DNA of 64,000 nucleotides from Sinorhizobium arboris LMG 14919 (GTDB taxonomy: Bacteria; Pseudomonadota; Alphaproteobacteria; Rhizobiales; Rhizobiaceae). Both the position numbers and the translations under genes were made by a program. The notes below the pieces were generated by a model, which had not been told where the DNA came from, searched no databases, and was given only the letters and a program-made list of their open reading frames with translations. This document shows, piece after piece, positions 31,469 to 39,933 of the stretch. Each line of letters starts with the position of its first letter. Within the stretch, counting starts at the first letter, position 1. The stretch is taken from positions 434,001-498,000 of the forward strand of contig NZ_ATYB01000014.1 of the NCBI RefSeq assembly GCF_000427465.1, in the 5' to 3' direction.

Positions 31469-32473
31469 ATGTTCCGATTCCTTCTGGGGCGTTTGGCAGT
31501 GCTGATTCCGACTTTCATCGGGGTCTCTATCATCGCCTTCTCCTTCATCCGCCTGCTTCCTGGCGATCCCGTGGCGCTGCTTTCCGGTGAAAGGGTGATG
31601 TCGCCGGAACGGCACGCCGAGATTTCCCGCCAATTGGGCTTCGACCGCCCCATCGTCATGCAGTACCTGGATTATCTCTGGGGCGTTCTGCAGGGCGATT
31701 TCGGAACGTCGATCGTCACCAAGAAACCCGTCATCGACCAGTTCCTGGAGCTCTTCCCGGCAACCGTCGAGCTGTCGGTCTGCGCCATCATCTTCGCGGT
31801 CGTCATCGGCATCCCCGCTGGCGTCGTCGCGGCTGTCAAGCGCGGGTCCATTTTCGACCAGATCATCATGGGCACCGCGCTCGTCGGCTTCTCAATGCCG
31901 ATTTTCTGGTGGGGCCTGCTGCTGATCATCGTCGTTTCCGGGATCCTGCAATGGACGCCCGTGTCCGGTCGCATATCGCTGATGTTCTTCTTTCCGTCCG
32001 TCACCGGCTTCATGCTGATCGACTCGCTGTTGTCGGGGCAGGAGGGGGCGTTCCAGTCGGCCTTCAATCACCTCATCCTGCCGACGATCGTTCTCGGTAC
32101 CATTCCGCTCGCCGTCATCGCGCGCCAGACCCGCTCGGCGATGCTCGAGGTGCTTTCCGAGGACTATGTGCGCACCGCGCGTGCCAAGGGGCTCTCCACC
32201 TTCCGGGTGGTCGGCATTCATGCGCTCCGCAACGCGATGATCCCCGTCGTCACCACCATCGGCCTGCAGATTGGTGTGATGCTGGCGGGCGCGATCCTGA
32301 CGGAGACGATCTTCTCCTGGCCCGGCATCGGCAAGTGGATGGTCGATTCCGTGTTCCGGCGCGACTATGCCGTCATTCAGGGCGGACTCCTGATCATAGC
32401 CGCGGTCATCATGCTGGTGAACCTCGCCGTGGATCTGCTCTACGGCCTCATCAACCCCCGCATCCGGCACTGA
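31469..32473 (+). CDS. dppB: Dipeptide ABC transporter permease
   Basis: A 334-residue inner-membrane permease with six segments. The N-terminus (MFRFLLGRLAVLIPTFIGVSIIAFSFIRLLPGDP) is the DppB/OppB signature, and the EAA loop is RTARAKGLSTFRVVGIHALRNAMIP. ATG 31469 has a GAGG upstream; an in-frame TTG at 31463 is less likely. It pairs with DppC, whose gene starts 10 bases after its stop. Confidence 0.94.
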   Translation: MFRFLLGRLAVLIPTFIGVSIIAFSFIRLLPGDPVALLSGERVMSPERHAEISRQLGFDRPIVMQYLDYLWGVLQGDFGTSIVTKKPVIDQFLELFPATVELSVCAIIFAVVIGIPAGVVAAVKRGSIFDQIIMGTALVGFSMPIFWWGLLLIIVVSGILQWTPVSGRISLMFFFPSVTGFMLIDSLLSGQEGAFQSAFNHLILPTIVLGTIPLAVIARQTRSAMLEVLSEDYVRTARAKGLSTFRVVGIHALRNAMIPVVTTIGLQIGVMLAGAILTETIFSWPGIGKWMVDSVFRRDYAVIQGGLLIIAAVIMLVNLAVDLLYGLINPRIRH

Positions 32474-32483
32474 GGAGGGCGAT

Positions 32484-33392
32484 ATGACCGAAGTCACCGC
32501 AACAACCGCCATGTCGACCGATCCGACGCGCCGGGCGCGTCTTGCCGAATTCTGGTACTATTTCTCGGAGAATCGAGGTGCCGTCATCGGCCTCTTCTTC
32601 TTCCTGTTCCTGGTGCTGCTGGCCATTTTCGCTCCACTCGTGGCACCCCATAACCCGACCATTCAGTTCCGCGAGGCGGTGCTGCTCCCGCCCGTCTGGC
32701 AGGAAGGCGGCCGCGCGACGTTCCTGCTTGGCACCGACGCGGTCGGCCGCGACATGCTCTCCCGTCTCATCTACGGCACACGGTTTTCGCTCTTCGTCGG
32801 CGTCATCGTGACCATACTGTCCCTGACGGGCGGCATCCTGGTCGGCGTGATCGCCGGCTATTTCCGCGGATGGATCGACACGTTCATCATGCGGATCATG
32901 GACATCATCCTGGCCTTCCCGTCGCTGCTGTTGGCGCTCGTCCTGGTGGCGGTGCTGGGGCCGGGTCTCACCAATGCGATGATCGCAATCGCGCTGGTTT
33001 TCCAGCCGCATTTCGTTCGCCTGACGCGAGCGGCGGTGATGACGGAGAAGACGCGCGACTATGTCGTGGCGGCGAAGGTCGCCGGAGCCGGGCACGCAAG
33101 GCTGATGTTCAGGACGATCCTGCCGAACTGCATGGCGCCGCTGATCGTTCAGGCGACGCTGTCCTTTTCGAGCGCGATCCTCGATGCCGCGGCGCTCGGC
33201 TTCCTGGGCATGGGCGCGCAGCCGCCGACGCCGGAATGGGGAACGATGCTCGCGGAAGCGCGCGAATTCATCCTGCGCGCCTGGTGGGTCGTCACGCTGC
33301 CCGGTCTCGCCATTCTCGCGACCGTTCTGGCAATCAATCTGATGGGCGACGGCCTGCGCGACGCTCTCGACCCGAAGCTGAAGAGGTCCTGA
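32484..33392 (+). CDS. dppC: Dipeptide ABC transporter permease
   Basis: A 302-residue inner-membrane permease with an N-terminal cytoplasmic stretch, an OppC-type first helix (NRGAVIGLFFFLFLVLLAIFAPLVAPHNP) and the LLGTDAVGRDMLSRLIYGTRFSL motif. The EAA loop is VVAAKVAGAGHARLMFRTILPN. GAGGAGGGCGAT gives a strong ribosome site. It forms the channel with DppB. Confidence 0.94.
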   Translation: MTEVTATTAMSTDPTRRARLAEFWYYFSENRGAVIGLFFFLFLVLLAIFAPLVAPHNPTIQFREAVLLPPVWQEGGRATFLLGTDAVGRDMLSRLIYGTRFSLFVGVIVTILSLTGGILVGVIAGYFRGWIDTFIMRIMDIILAFPSLLLALVLVAVLGPGLTNAMIAIALVFQPHFVRLTRAAVMTEKTRDYVVAAKVAGAGHARLMFRTILPNCMAPLIVQATLSFSSAILDAAALGFLGMGAQPPTPEWGTMLAEAREFILRAWWVVTLPGLAILATVLAINLMGDGLRDALDPKLKRS

Positions 33393-33393
33393 C

Positions 33394-34248
33394 ATGGCGC
33401 TTCTCGAAATTGAAAACCTCGTCGTCGAATTCCAGACGGCATCCGGGCCCTTCCGGGCCGTCGACGGCGTCTCTCTCACGGTGCATGAGGGCGAGGTCCT
33501 GGCCATCGTCGGGGAATCCGGCTCGGGCAAATCCGTTTCCATGCTTGCGGCGATGGGCCTTCTGCCCTGGACCGCCAAGGTGACCGCGGACAAGCTCGCC
33601 TTCAACGGACGGGATCTCATGAAGATGTCGGCCGCCGACCGTCGCAAGATCGTCGGCAAGGACATTGCGATGATCTTTCAGGAGCCCATCGCCAGCCTCA
33701 ATCCATGCTTCACGGTCGGTTTCCAGATCGAGGAAGTGCTGCGCATCCATATGGGCCTCGATCGGGCCGCGCGGCGCAGTCGCGCGATCGAACTTTTCGA
33801 GGCGGTCGGCATTCCCGACCCGGCCGAGCGCCTCAGGCACTTTCCGCACCAGATGTCTGGCGGACAGTGCCAGCGCGTGATGATCGCCATCGCGCTTGCC
33901 TGCAATCCGAAACTGCTCATCGCCGACGAGCCGACGACCGCACTTGACGTGACGATCCAGAAACAGATCCTCGACCTCCTGATGAAGCTGCAGCAGGAGT
34001 ACCGCATGGGCCTCATCATGATCACCCATAACATGGGCGTCGTGGCGGAGACGGCGGATCGCGTCATCGTGCAGTATAAAGGCCGCAAGATCGAAGAGGC
34101 AGATGTCCTCTCGTTGTTCGAGTCACCGAAGAGCAATTACACCCGCGCGCTCCTCTCGGCCCTGCCGGAGAATGCGACGGGGGATCGGTTGCCGACGATT
34201 TCCGAACTTTTCAATGAGCAACAGATGCTCGAGGGAGCTGCTCGATGA
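33394..34248 (+). CDS. dppD: Dipeptide ABC transporter ATP-binding protein
   Basis: A 284-residue ATPase. It has Walker A GESGSGKS, Q-loop IFQEPIASLNPCFTV, signature MSGGQCQRV (an unusual Cys where Arg is usual), Walker B LLIADEPTTALD and a switch His in ITHNMG. The C-terminal oligopeptide-transporter extension is short. It starts one base after dppC stops and overlaps dppF by four bases (ATGA). Confidence 0.93.
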   Translation: MALLEIENLVVEFQTASGPFRAVDGVSLTVHEGEVLAIVGESGSGKSVSMLAAMGLLPWTAKVTADKLAFNGRDLMKMSAADRRKIVGKDIAMIFQEPIASLNPCFTVGFQIEEVLRIHMGLDRAARRSRAIELFEAVGIPDPAERLRHFPHQMSGGQCQRVMIAIALACNPKLLIADEPTTALDVTIQKQILDLLMKLQQEYRMGLIMITHNMGVVAETADRVIVQYKGRKIEEADVLSLFESPKSNYTRALLSALPENATGDRLPTISELFNEQQMLEGAAR

Positions 34249-35072
34249 CCCATGTTCTCGAAGCCCGCAACCTGGTGCGCGACTATCACATTCCCGGCAA
34301 CCTGTTCCGCAAGGCGCGCACCGTTCACGCGCTGAAGGGCGTAAGCTTTACGGTCGATGAAGGCAAGACGCTCGCGATCGTCGGCGAAAGCGGCTGCGGC
34401 AAGTCCACGCTCGGGCGCATCATCACGCTTATCGATCCTGCGACCTCGGGAGAGCTGTTGATCGACGGCAGGAAGGTCGACATCGCCCGCGAGGGGCTGA
34501 CGGCGGAGATGCGCCGCAAGGTTCAGATCATCTTTCAGAACCCTTACGGCTCTCTCAACCCCCGCCAGAAGATCGGCGATATTCTCGCGGAACCGCTCAT
34601 CATCAACACCAAAGTCCCGGCAGACGAACGCCGCGACCGGGCCATGGCGATGTTGAAGAAGGTCGGGCTCGAGGAAAAGCATTACAACCGCTATCCGCAC
34701 ATGTTCTCCGGCGGCCAGCGGCAGCGCATCGCGATCGCCCGCGCCCTGATGCTCAATCCCAAGCTTCTTGTTCTGGATGAGCCGGTTTCGGCGCTCGACC
34801 TTTCCGTCCAGGCACAGGTTCTGAACCTGCTCGCCGATCTGCAGGACGAGTTCAAGCTGACCTATGTCTTCATCAGTCACGATTTGTCGGTGGTACGCTA
34901 TATCGCCGACGACGTCATGGTGATGTATTACGGTGAAGCGGTCGAGTATGGCAGCCGGGACGCGGTATTCTCCGATCCGCAGCACGACTATACCAAGACC
35001 TTGTTCGCGGCGACGCCGCGGGCGGACGTCGCCAGCATCAAGGCCCGGCTCGCCCGGAAGAATGCCGCCTGA
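34245..35072 (+). CDS. dppF: Dipeptide ABC transporter ATP-binding protein
   Basis: A 275-residue ATPase. It has Walker A GESGCGKST, IFQNPYGSLNPRQK, signature FSGGQRQRIAIA, Walker B LLVLDEPVSALD and YVFISHDLSVV. It overlaps dppD by 4 bases and is the second half of the DppD/DppF pair. A 177-base gap without a clear terminator separates it from the RidA gene, so read-through is possible. Confidence 0.94.
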   Translation: MTHVLEARNLVRDYHIPGNLFRKARTVHALKGVSFTVDEGKTLAIVGESGCGKSTLGRIITLIDPATSGELLIDGRKVDIAREGLTAEMRRKVQIIFQNPYGSLNPRQKIGDILAEPLIINTKVPADERRDRAMAMLKKVGLEEKHYNRYPHMFSGGQRQRIAIARALMLNPKLLVLDEPVSALDLSVQAQVLNLLADLQDEFKLTYVFISHDLSVVRYIADDVMVMYYGEAVEYGSRDAVFSDPQHDYTKTLFAATPRADVASIKARLARKNAA

Positions 35073-35249
35073 GCAGATAATGCATATCGCGCGAATGCCG
35101 TGCAGCGGTGTTGGGAGCGGACGGTTGGCGGCCGGCTTGTTGGCGTTCTCGCCGCAGTCGTGTAGAGCTTCCCTGCCACCGTCCGAACCGGCGGCAGCAA
35201 CCGCTCTCGCCGGCAGACTCCTGTTCGGCTCAATACCAGGATGAGGATT

Positions 35250-35594
35250 ATGGAAATTAAGCGTTTCGAAAGCGGCTCGCGGATGAGCCAGGCCGTGGTC
35301 TACAACAACACGGTCTATCTCGCCGGCCAGGTCGGCAATGCCGGCGACGATGTCGTCACCCAGACGAAACAGGCGCTGGCGGAGGTGGATCGTCTGCTGG
35401 CGCTCGCAGGCACGGACAAGACGCGCATTCTTTCCGCGACCGTTTGGCTTGCGGACATGGCGGATTTCGCCAAGATGAACTCGGTCTGGGACGCCTGGGT
35501 GCCACAGGGCCACGCCCCGGCCCGCGCGACCGGCGAAGCGAAACTGGCGACCCCTGAATATCTCGTCGAAGTCATCGTGACGGCTGCTCTCTAA
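35250..35594 (+). CDS. RidA/YjgF-family protein
   Basis: A 114-residue trimeric-type small protein of the Rid family, which removes reactive enamine/imine intermediates made by PLP enzymes. YLAGQVGNAGDDVVTQTKQALAEVDRLLALAGTDKTRIL and the closing LATPEYLVEVIVTAAL are family-typical. The Arg that holds the substrate carboxylate in RidA probably corresponds to Arg94 (PARATGEAKL). ATG 35250 (preceded by GGATGAGG) is chosen over ATG 35241. It may be co-expressed with dpp to deal with amino-acid breakdown. Confidence 0.88.
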   Translation: MEIKRFESGSRMSQAVVYNNTVYLAGQVGNAGDDVVTQTKQALAEVDRLLALAGTDKTRILSATVWLADMADFAKMNSVWDAWVPQGHAPARATGEAKLATPEYLVEVIVTAAL

Positions 35595-35689
35595 GCCGTT
35601 TCACGCAAGCGGATATACGCTCCACCTTCTCCGCCGTCGGCCCCTGGGCCGGCGGCGTTTTGCTGCGGGTCCGCACCGCCTGTTGCGCA

Positions 35690-35716
35690 GGAACGATTTT
35701 CGCAGTTGCGGCGTTT
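35690..35716 (+). promoter_or_regulatory. RpoE2/EcfG-type stress promoter
   Basis: GGAAC (35690-35694), 19 bases, then TTT, with CGTT across the -10 (GGAAC-N17-CGTT). This matches the general-stress sigma consensus of alphaproteobacteria and lies about 30 bases before the small membrane protein gene. Confidence 0.6.
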
Positions 35717-35746
35717 ATCGGTGCGTTCCGCAATGGAGGACAGGAC

Positions 35747-35917
35747 ATGCTTTACCGGGTGCCACGGCTCGTCGCGTCGGCGCTTGCCGTGCTGGTGCCT
35801 GGTATGGGTTTCTTCCCGCGGACGCCGGAAGACGTGGGCTACACATTGCTGATCATCATCGGGGGGCTTGGTCTGCTTTCCGCCGCGCGCTACCTGTTCC
35901 CGCTCCAGCAATATTGA
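35747..35917 (+). CDS. Small membrane protein, probably stress-induced
   Basis: A 56-residue protein with two short hydrophobic segments (VASALAVLVPGMGFF and TLLIIIGGLGLLSAARYLF). GGAGGA lies just upstream of ATG 35747; the longer in-frame start at 35660 would overlap the promoter match and is rejected. An RpoE2-like promoter precedes it. I recognise no family. Confidence 0.65.
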   Translation: MLYRVPRLVASALAVLVPGMGFFPRTPEDVGYTLLIIIGGLGLLSAARYLFPLQQY

Positions 35918-36009
35918 GCACGCGGGCGTCCTGCGGTGGAGTGCGCCATCTTCGTCCTGCATCCGCGAACGAACTGTTTGCCGCACGAGCGTTTGAGAGG
36001 TAGTTGCCG

Positions 36010-37140
36010 ATGGACATAGCTGGGCGGACGACGGCCGAGCGTCGACGAAAGCGCGAAGCGGAGAGGGAAATCGCGCTGGCAGAGGCATCGGAGATCGTCG
36101 CCCGAACACGTGACAGCATCGATCTTGCCAGCACATGGAGCGTCATCGGTCTGTTCGTGATCGCCTGCGCGGCAGTCGTCTATACGATGGAAGCGATCCT
36201 CTTGCCGATCACGCTTGCCGTCGTCATCGGCATCGTTCTCGGCCGCGCTGCCGATGAACTGACCCGGTTCGGGCTTCCGCCCATGTTCGGCGGCCTTTTG
36301 CTGGCGCTTCTCTTTCTGCTTGGCCTTTCATACCTGGTCAATGCCATTCTCTGGCCGATTACCGAGGTCGCGCGCGAGGCACCGCGACTGGTCGAAGGTC
36401 TCATGGAACGGATACTGCCTTACCTGCAGCGCTTCGAATGGGTCAACGCAGCGCTTGCCCGCGGCACCGGAGAAGAGGCTTTTGCCGACGTCATCGTCAA
36501 GAATGCCGGACCATTGATCGGGGGCGCGGCGGCCAGCCTGACGCCCGCTTTGGTGCAGACCCTGATCTTCCTGGCCGCGCTCGTGCTGTTTCTGCTCGGG
36601 CGCGTTCAGCTGCGCAGCACGATCATCCTCGCTTTTCCCAGCCGCGAAGGTCGCTTGAGCGCGATCCGGGTCATGAACGCCCTCGAGGATGCGCTTGCGC
36701 ATTATTTCTCGACTGCCAGCCTGATCTACTTGGCGCTGGGTGCCGTGACCATGGTCGTAGCGCTCGTCGGTGGATTGGCGATGCCGCCGCTCTGGGGGCT
36801 GTTCGCCTTCGTCTCGAGCTTCATTCCCTATCTCGGCGTCACCTTCATGACATTGTCGCTGCTCGTGGGCGGGCTGATGACCCATGATGCGCTCATCGTG
36901 GCGATCGCGCCAGCGGCTGCCTTCTTCATCGTTCACCTGGCAATGGAAAACCTGCTGGTGCCCGCCGTCCTCGGCCATCGCTTCGACATCAATCCATTTC
37001 TGATTTTCGTAGCGATCATCTTCTGGACATGGATGTGGGGCGCAGTCGGCGCGATCCTCGCGTTTCCGCTGTCGCTGATCGCGATGATCATATTCGAACA
37101 GGTCCTCCTGCCGGCGCCGGAACGCCAGTTGCCGGGCTGA
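36010..37140 (+). CDS. AI-2E/PerM-family membrane transporter
   Basis: A 376-residue inner-membrane protein with about eight segments and a soluble loop after the third. The C-terminal half (GGLAMPPLWGLFAFVSSFIPYLGVTFMTLSLLVGGLMT, then NLLVPAVLGHRFDINPFLIFVAIIFWTWMWG) is the signature of the PerM/YdiK/TqsA family. ATG 36010 is preferred to TTG 36004. The substrate is unknown; the family name does not prove autoinducer export. It is convergent with rsiB2. Confidence 0.88.
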   Translation: MDIAGRTTAERRRKREAEREIALAEASEIVARTRDSIDLASTWSVIGLFVIACAAVVYTMEAILLPITLAVVIGIVLGRAADELTRFGLPPMFGGLLLALLFLLGLSYLVNAILWPITEVAREAPRLVEGLMERILPYLQRFEWVNAALARGTGEEAFADVIVKNAGPLIGGAAASLTPALVQTLIFLAALVLFLLGRVQLRSTIILAFPSREGRLSAIRVMNALEDALAHYFSTASLIYLALGAVTMVVALVGGLAMPPLWGLFAFVSSFIPYLGVTFMTLSLLVGGLMTHDALIVAIAPAAAFFIVHLAMENLLVPAVLGHRFDINPFLIFVAIIFWTWMWGAVGAILAFPLSLIAMIIFEQVLLPAPERQLPG

Positions 37141-37237
37141 CCGGTCGGCAAGCTGGAGTTTAGACCAGAGCCTTTCAGTATTTCACCGGAATGCGCTACC
37201 TTTTGAAGCTACGCGCTTCCGTTCGGAAACCGTCCGG

Positions 37238-38035
37238 TCAACTCGTTCCGGCTTGCGCATGCTCGTCGAAGAAGAGGGCCTGGCTGATCAGCGCCTTTAC
37301 GGTTTCCGGGTTGAACGGTTTGGTCACCAGAAAGGCCGGTTCGGGTTTCTTGCCGGTCAACAGCCGTTCGGGGAAGGCAGTGATGAAGATGACCGGGACG
37401 GCCGCCCGCGTCAGGATGTCGTTGACCGCGTCGATGCCTGAACTGCCATCGGCCAGCTGGATATCCGCAAGCACCATCTTCGGCAACGTCTTGTTGTAAA
37501 GGTTAAGCGCTTCGCCGCGCGTCCGCGCGATCCCGGTGACCCGGTGACCGAGGCTTGTGACCATGTCCTCGATGTCCAGCGCGATGAGAGGCTCATCCTC
37601 GATGATCATCACGTCGGTTGCGATCTGGCGCGAAATTTCCTCCGACGCGTTGGTTAGCAGCTTACCGAATGCGCCCTGGTCGAGCCCCATGATTTCTGCC
37701 GCCTCGCCGGTCGAGAAACCTTCGAGGGCGACGAGCAGGAACGCCTGCCGTTGCGGAGGCGCGATGAGAGAGAGATTGGACGCGGCTCTCTGCTCCCATG
37801 CGAAGGGTGAGGCGAACTGGGAACGGTCGATCTTGACCTTTCCGAACAGGGAACAGAACAGCTTGTAAAGGCTGATGCGGTCGTTCGACGCGGCTGGGAA
37901 AAGCCCTATATCGTCGATCAGCGCTTCGAGCACGGCAGCGACATAGGCATCGCCGGCCGCTTGCGAGCCCGTGACGGCACGCGCGTAACGCCGAAGATAA
38001 GGGAGGTGGGGCGCAATCCTTGTGGAAAGTGGCAT
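37238..38035 (-). CDS. rsiB2: PhyR-type anti-anti-sigma response regulator RsiB2
   Basis: A 265-residue cytosolic protein. Residues 1-135 form a sigma-factor-like domain (region-2/4 mimic, QRQAFLLVALEGFSTGEAAEIMGLDQGAFGKLL), and residues 140-260 a receiver domain with the acidic pocket (Glu146-Asp147-Glu148), phosphoacceptor Asp191 and Lys239. When phosphorylated, such proteins trap the NepR-type anti-sigma factor and free the general stress sigma factor RpoE2. It is divergent from a NepR-like gene, which is the standard arrangement. S. meliloti has two such regulators; identification as RsiB2 is from remembered gene order. Confidence 0.92.
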   Translation of the reverse strand: MPLSTRIAPHLPYLRRYARAVTGSQAAGDAYVAAVLEALIDDIGLFPAASNDRISLYKLFCSLFGKVKIDRSQFASPFAWEQRAASNLSLIAPPQRQAFLLVALEGFSTGEAAEIMGLDQGAFGKLLTNASEEISRQIATDVMIIEDEPLIALDIEDMVTSLGHRVTGIARTRGEALNLYNKTLPKMVLADIQLADGSSGIDAVNDILTRAAVPVIFITAFPERLLTGKKPEPAFLVTKPFNPETVKALISQALFFDEHAQAGTS

Positions 38036-38290
38036 TTAGACCTTCCTAAACTATTGTGCATATGGTCCTGTCTTGCCGACGACGCGCAGCAGGATACGTC
38101 AACGTTTTGAGCACGTCTTTCGGTTAATGGAAAGCCTTGAGAAATAGTCATGGCAAAAGAATCGAGCGCGACCGGCCGCGCGACTTTGGATGGGGCCGGA
38201 CAAGGCTGAAACTTGCGGGGACGGAAAGCGCCACATCGGTGACTGCGCGTCTGAAACGCCGCGGAACCGCGGCCCGCACGGAACGGGAAG

Positions 38291-38494
38291 ATGAAGAAGT
38301 CCTCAAAGAAAGGCGACACCCCGGCGGGAGCTGCCCGCGCCGGAGCCACGCAACCTCACGGTCAAATCGCTTCGAAGCTGAAGGCACTCTATCGGGCGGT
38401 GGAGCAAGAACCTGTGCCACAGCACTTTGTGGACCTCCTGCACCGTCTGGACGAGGCCGAAGGACAAAAGACGAAGCGCCAGGCCCGCGAATGA
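38291..38494 (+). CDS. rsiA2: NepR-type anti-sigma factor RsiA2
   Basis: A 67-residue protein with the NepR core IASKLKALYRAVEQEPVPQHFVDLLHRLDEAE flanked by disordered Lys/Gly-rich ends. NepR proteins bind the general-stress sigma factor and are released by PhyR-like partners. It is divergent from rsiB2. Two GGAAC boxes lie upstream (38261 and 38280) but are too close to the start and lack a -10. GGGAAG sits unusually close to the ATG. Stress-region genes on both sides carry RpoE2-like promoters. Confidence 0.9.
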   Translation: MKKSSKKGDTPAGAARAGATQPHGQIASKLKALYRAVEQEPVPQHFVDLLHRLDEAEGQKTKRQARE

Positions 38495-38573
38495 CGCCGC
38501 GGCGTCCCACGTCAATCAGCCGCTGATAAGACGAGCCGCGCTGGCGGAAGCGCGGCTCATATGGCTATCCGTC

Positions 38574-38822
38574 TCAGCAGCGCGCGGTATAGCGGCGGCC
38601 GTAGCGGTCGCGATAGACGCAATAGCCGGGCTCGTTCGCACGACCGATAAGGGCGCCGGCGACACCGCCGACAGCGGCGCCAACCGCAGCTCCCCTGACA
38701 TCATTCGATATGGCACCGCCGATGATACCGCCGGAGGCAGCGCCGATTGCCGCACCGCGTTCCGTTTGCGTGCAGGCAGCCAAGGGAAGAATCAGGCTTG
38801 CGACGACGAGTAGCTTCTTCAT
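38574..38822 (-). CDS. Glycine-zipper lipoprotein
   Basis: An 82-residue outer-membrane type lipoprotein. The signal peptide ends with LAAC (Cys17). A Gly/Ala zipper follows (GAAIGAASGGIIGGAIS, then GAAVGAAVGGVAGALIG), with a basic C-terminus containing two Cys (YCVYRDRYGRRYTARC). AGGAACG lies upstream of the ATG. Such 17-kDa-antigen-like proteins are common in rhizobia; the function is unknown. Confidence 0.85.
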   Translation of the reverse strand: MKKLLVVASLILPLAACTQTERGAAIGAASGGIIGGAISNDVRGAAVGAAVGGVAGALIGRANEPGYCVYRDRYGRRYTARC

Positions 38823-39111
38823 GACGCGTTCCTATTCACGGTTGTTGCAAAACTGCTGGAGATGCCGAGCACAATCTTCGGCGAATATGCGCAGCGAGAG
38901 CATGGCGCAGCCGCTGCGACAGTCCTTTGAGCGTCGTTTCCCGCTGGAGGGGTGGTTACGACAGGCGCCGCTAAGGCTCGCATTTCCATCTCCCATGGAT
39001 GCCGCCGCCGCGGCGCTTGTTATTGTCGCCAAAACGCCGATTGACGCCTTTTGTTCCGCGCGGCAGGACGCCGGTGCGCATGCCTGTTGCCGGACGGGAG
39101 CGTAGCGACCG
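38823..39111. other. Intergenic region, nothing firm seen
   Basis: These 289 bases lie between two minus-strand small genes. A 66-residue minus frame (38832-39032) has no ribosome site and random-looking composition. No repeat or promoter consensus was recognised. Confidence 0.4.
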
Positions 39112-39306
39112 TCATTTATGCGAGTCGCGTTCCACCCGATCCAGAGTATCGAGCAGAGCCTGGATCCGCTTGTTGTACTTTTCCTCGGAGTGCCGCTGAA
39201 GGTCGCGCATCGTCCTGCCGATATGCAGATTCCGGTTGCGCAGATCCGCCCGGTGGCGGCCGGCCTCGTTTACTGTTTTCCATATATGTCGCGAGGGCAT
39301 CTTCAT
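39112..39306 (-). CDS. Small basic hypothetical protein, probable RpoE2 target
   Basis: A 64-residue hydrophilic, helical, basic protein (HRADLRNRNLHIGRTMRDLQRHSEEKYNKRIQALLDTLDRVE). GGAAG precedes the ATG, and an RpoE2-like promoter (39361 to 39337 on the minus strand) sits about 30 bases before it, which argues that this short frame is real. The family is not recognised. Confidence 0.6.
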   Translation of the reverse strand: MKMPSRHIWKTVNEAGRHRADLRNRNLHIGRTMRDLQRHSEEKYNKRIQALLDTLDRVERDSHK

Positions 39307-39336
39307 CGTCTTCCAGGAAATTCTTTCATTGCGAAC

Positions 39337-39361
39337 AACGCCAAGCGCTTTCGAAGGTTCC
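39337..39361 (-). promoter_or_regulatory. RpoE2/EcfG-type stress promoter
   Basis: On the minus strand GGAAC is followed by 16 bases and CGTT (GGAAC-N18-TT). It precedes the 64-residue protein gene by about 30 bases. Confidence 0.6.
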
Positions 39362-39470
39362 TGCTGCCTGCCTGCGAAATATAATCTCGTTCTATTTGCG
39401 GTTTTCTTGGTGAATCAATGCTTTCCACAAGGCCGAACATCTTCGCGCGCCGGGGCGGAGGGCTGATCCG

Positions 39471-39497
39471 GGAACAAAGGCGCGCCGGCACGCGTTT
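39471..39497 (+). promoter_or_regulatory. RpoE2/EcfG-type stress promoter
   Basis: GGAAC (39471-39475), 17 bases, then CGTTT. It lies about 33 bases before the DUF1328 gene and is among the best matches in the window. Confidence 0.65.
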
Positions 39498-39529
39498 CGA
39501 TTTCGGTAGCGCAGACAAGGAGATAGCAG

Positions 39530-39694
39530 ATGCTCTATTACGCTCTCGTGTTTCTGATCGTCGCGATCATCGCCGGCGTGCTCGGCTTCGGCGGGATTGC
39601 CGGCGCTTCAGCGGGGATAGCGCAGGTCCTGTTCTTCCTGTTCCTCATATTCCTCGTCATTTCGCTCGTTGCGGGTCTCATCCGCCGAACGTGA
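39530..39694 (+). CDS. DUF1328 (YtjA-type) small membrane protein
   Basis: A 54-residue inner-membrane protein with two hydrophobic segments: [22 protein letters not shown], then a small-residue turn ([11 protein letters not shown]), then [21 protein letters not shown]. This is the UPF0391/DUF1328 pattern. AAGGAGA lies before the ATG, an RpoE2-like promoter upstream and a strong terminator downstream, so it is a single-gene stress unit. Homologues are stress-induced in several proteobacteria. Confidence 0.88.
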   Translation: MLYYALVFLIVAIIAGVLGFGGIAGASAGIAQVLFFLFLIFLVISLVAGLIRRT

Positions 39695-39737
39695 ATCTCC
39701 AGGGCGGCGCCTGCCGCCGGAACCGTTGTCGATCGAT

Positions 39738-39766
39738 AGGGGTGGAGCTCTCGTCTCCACCCCTTT
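39738..39766 (+). terminator. Rho-independent terminator after the DUF1328 gene
   Basis: AGGGGTGGAG (39738-39747), 7-base loop, CTCCACCCCT (39755-39764), then TT. The arms pair perfectly. Confidence 0.85.
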
Positions 39767-39933
39767 CCAGTTGCGATGTGAAGCTCTGTTCCCTTGCCCC
39801 GGCGAATGCGCTTGGCTATTCATGCGAATACCCGCCGCGGATGTCAGGACAGCCACTCCCATGAAATCCTTGGAAAATGACGTCGTGAAGGGTGACGCGG
39901 CAGGCGGTTGACCGGATAGGAGAGCATCTGCAC

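Noticed and set aside
38261..38290. RpoE2 promoter directly before rsiA2
   Set aside because: Two GGAAC boxes exist, but the distance to the start codon leaves no room for a -10 and leader.
38832..39032. 66-codon minus-strand frame
   Set aside because: No ribosome site, Ser/Arg/Ala-rich random-looking sequence, no promoter match.
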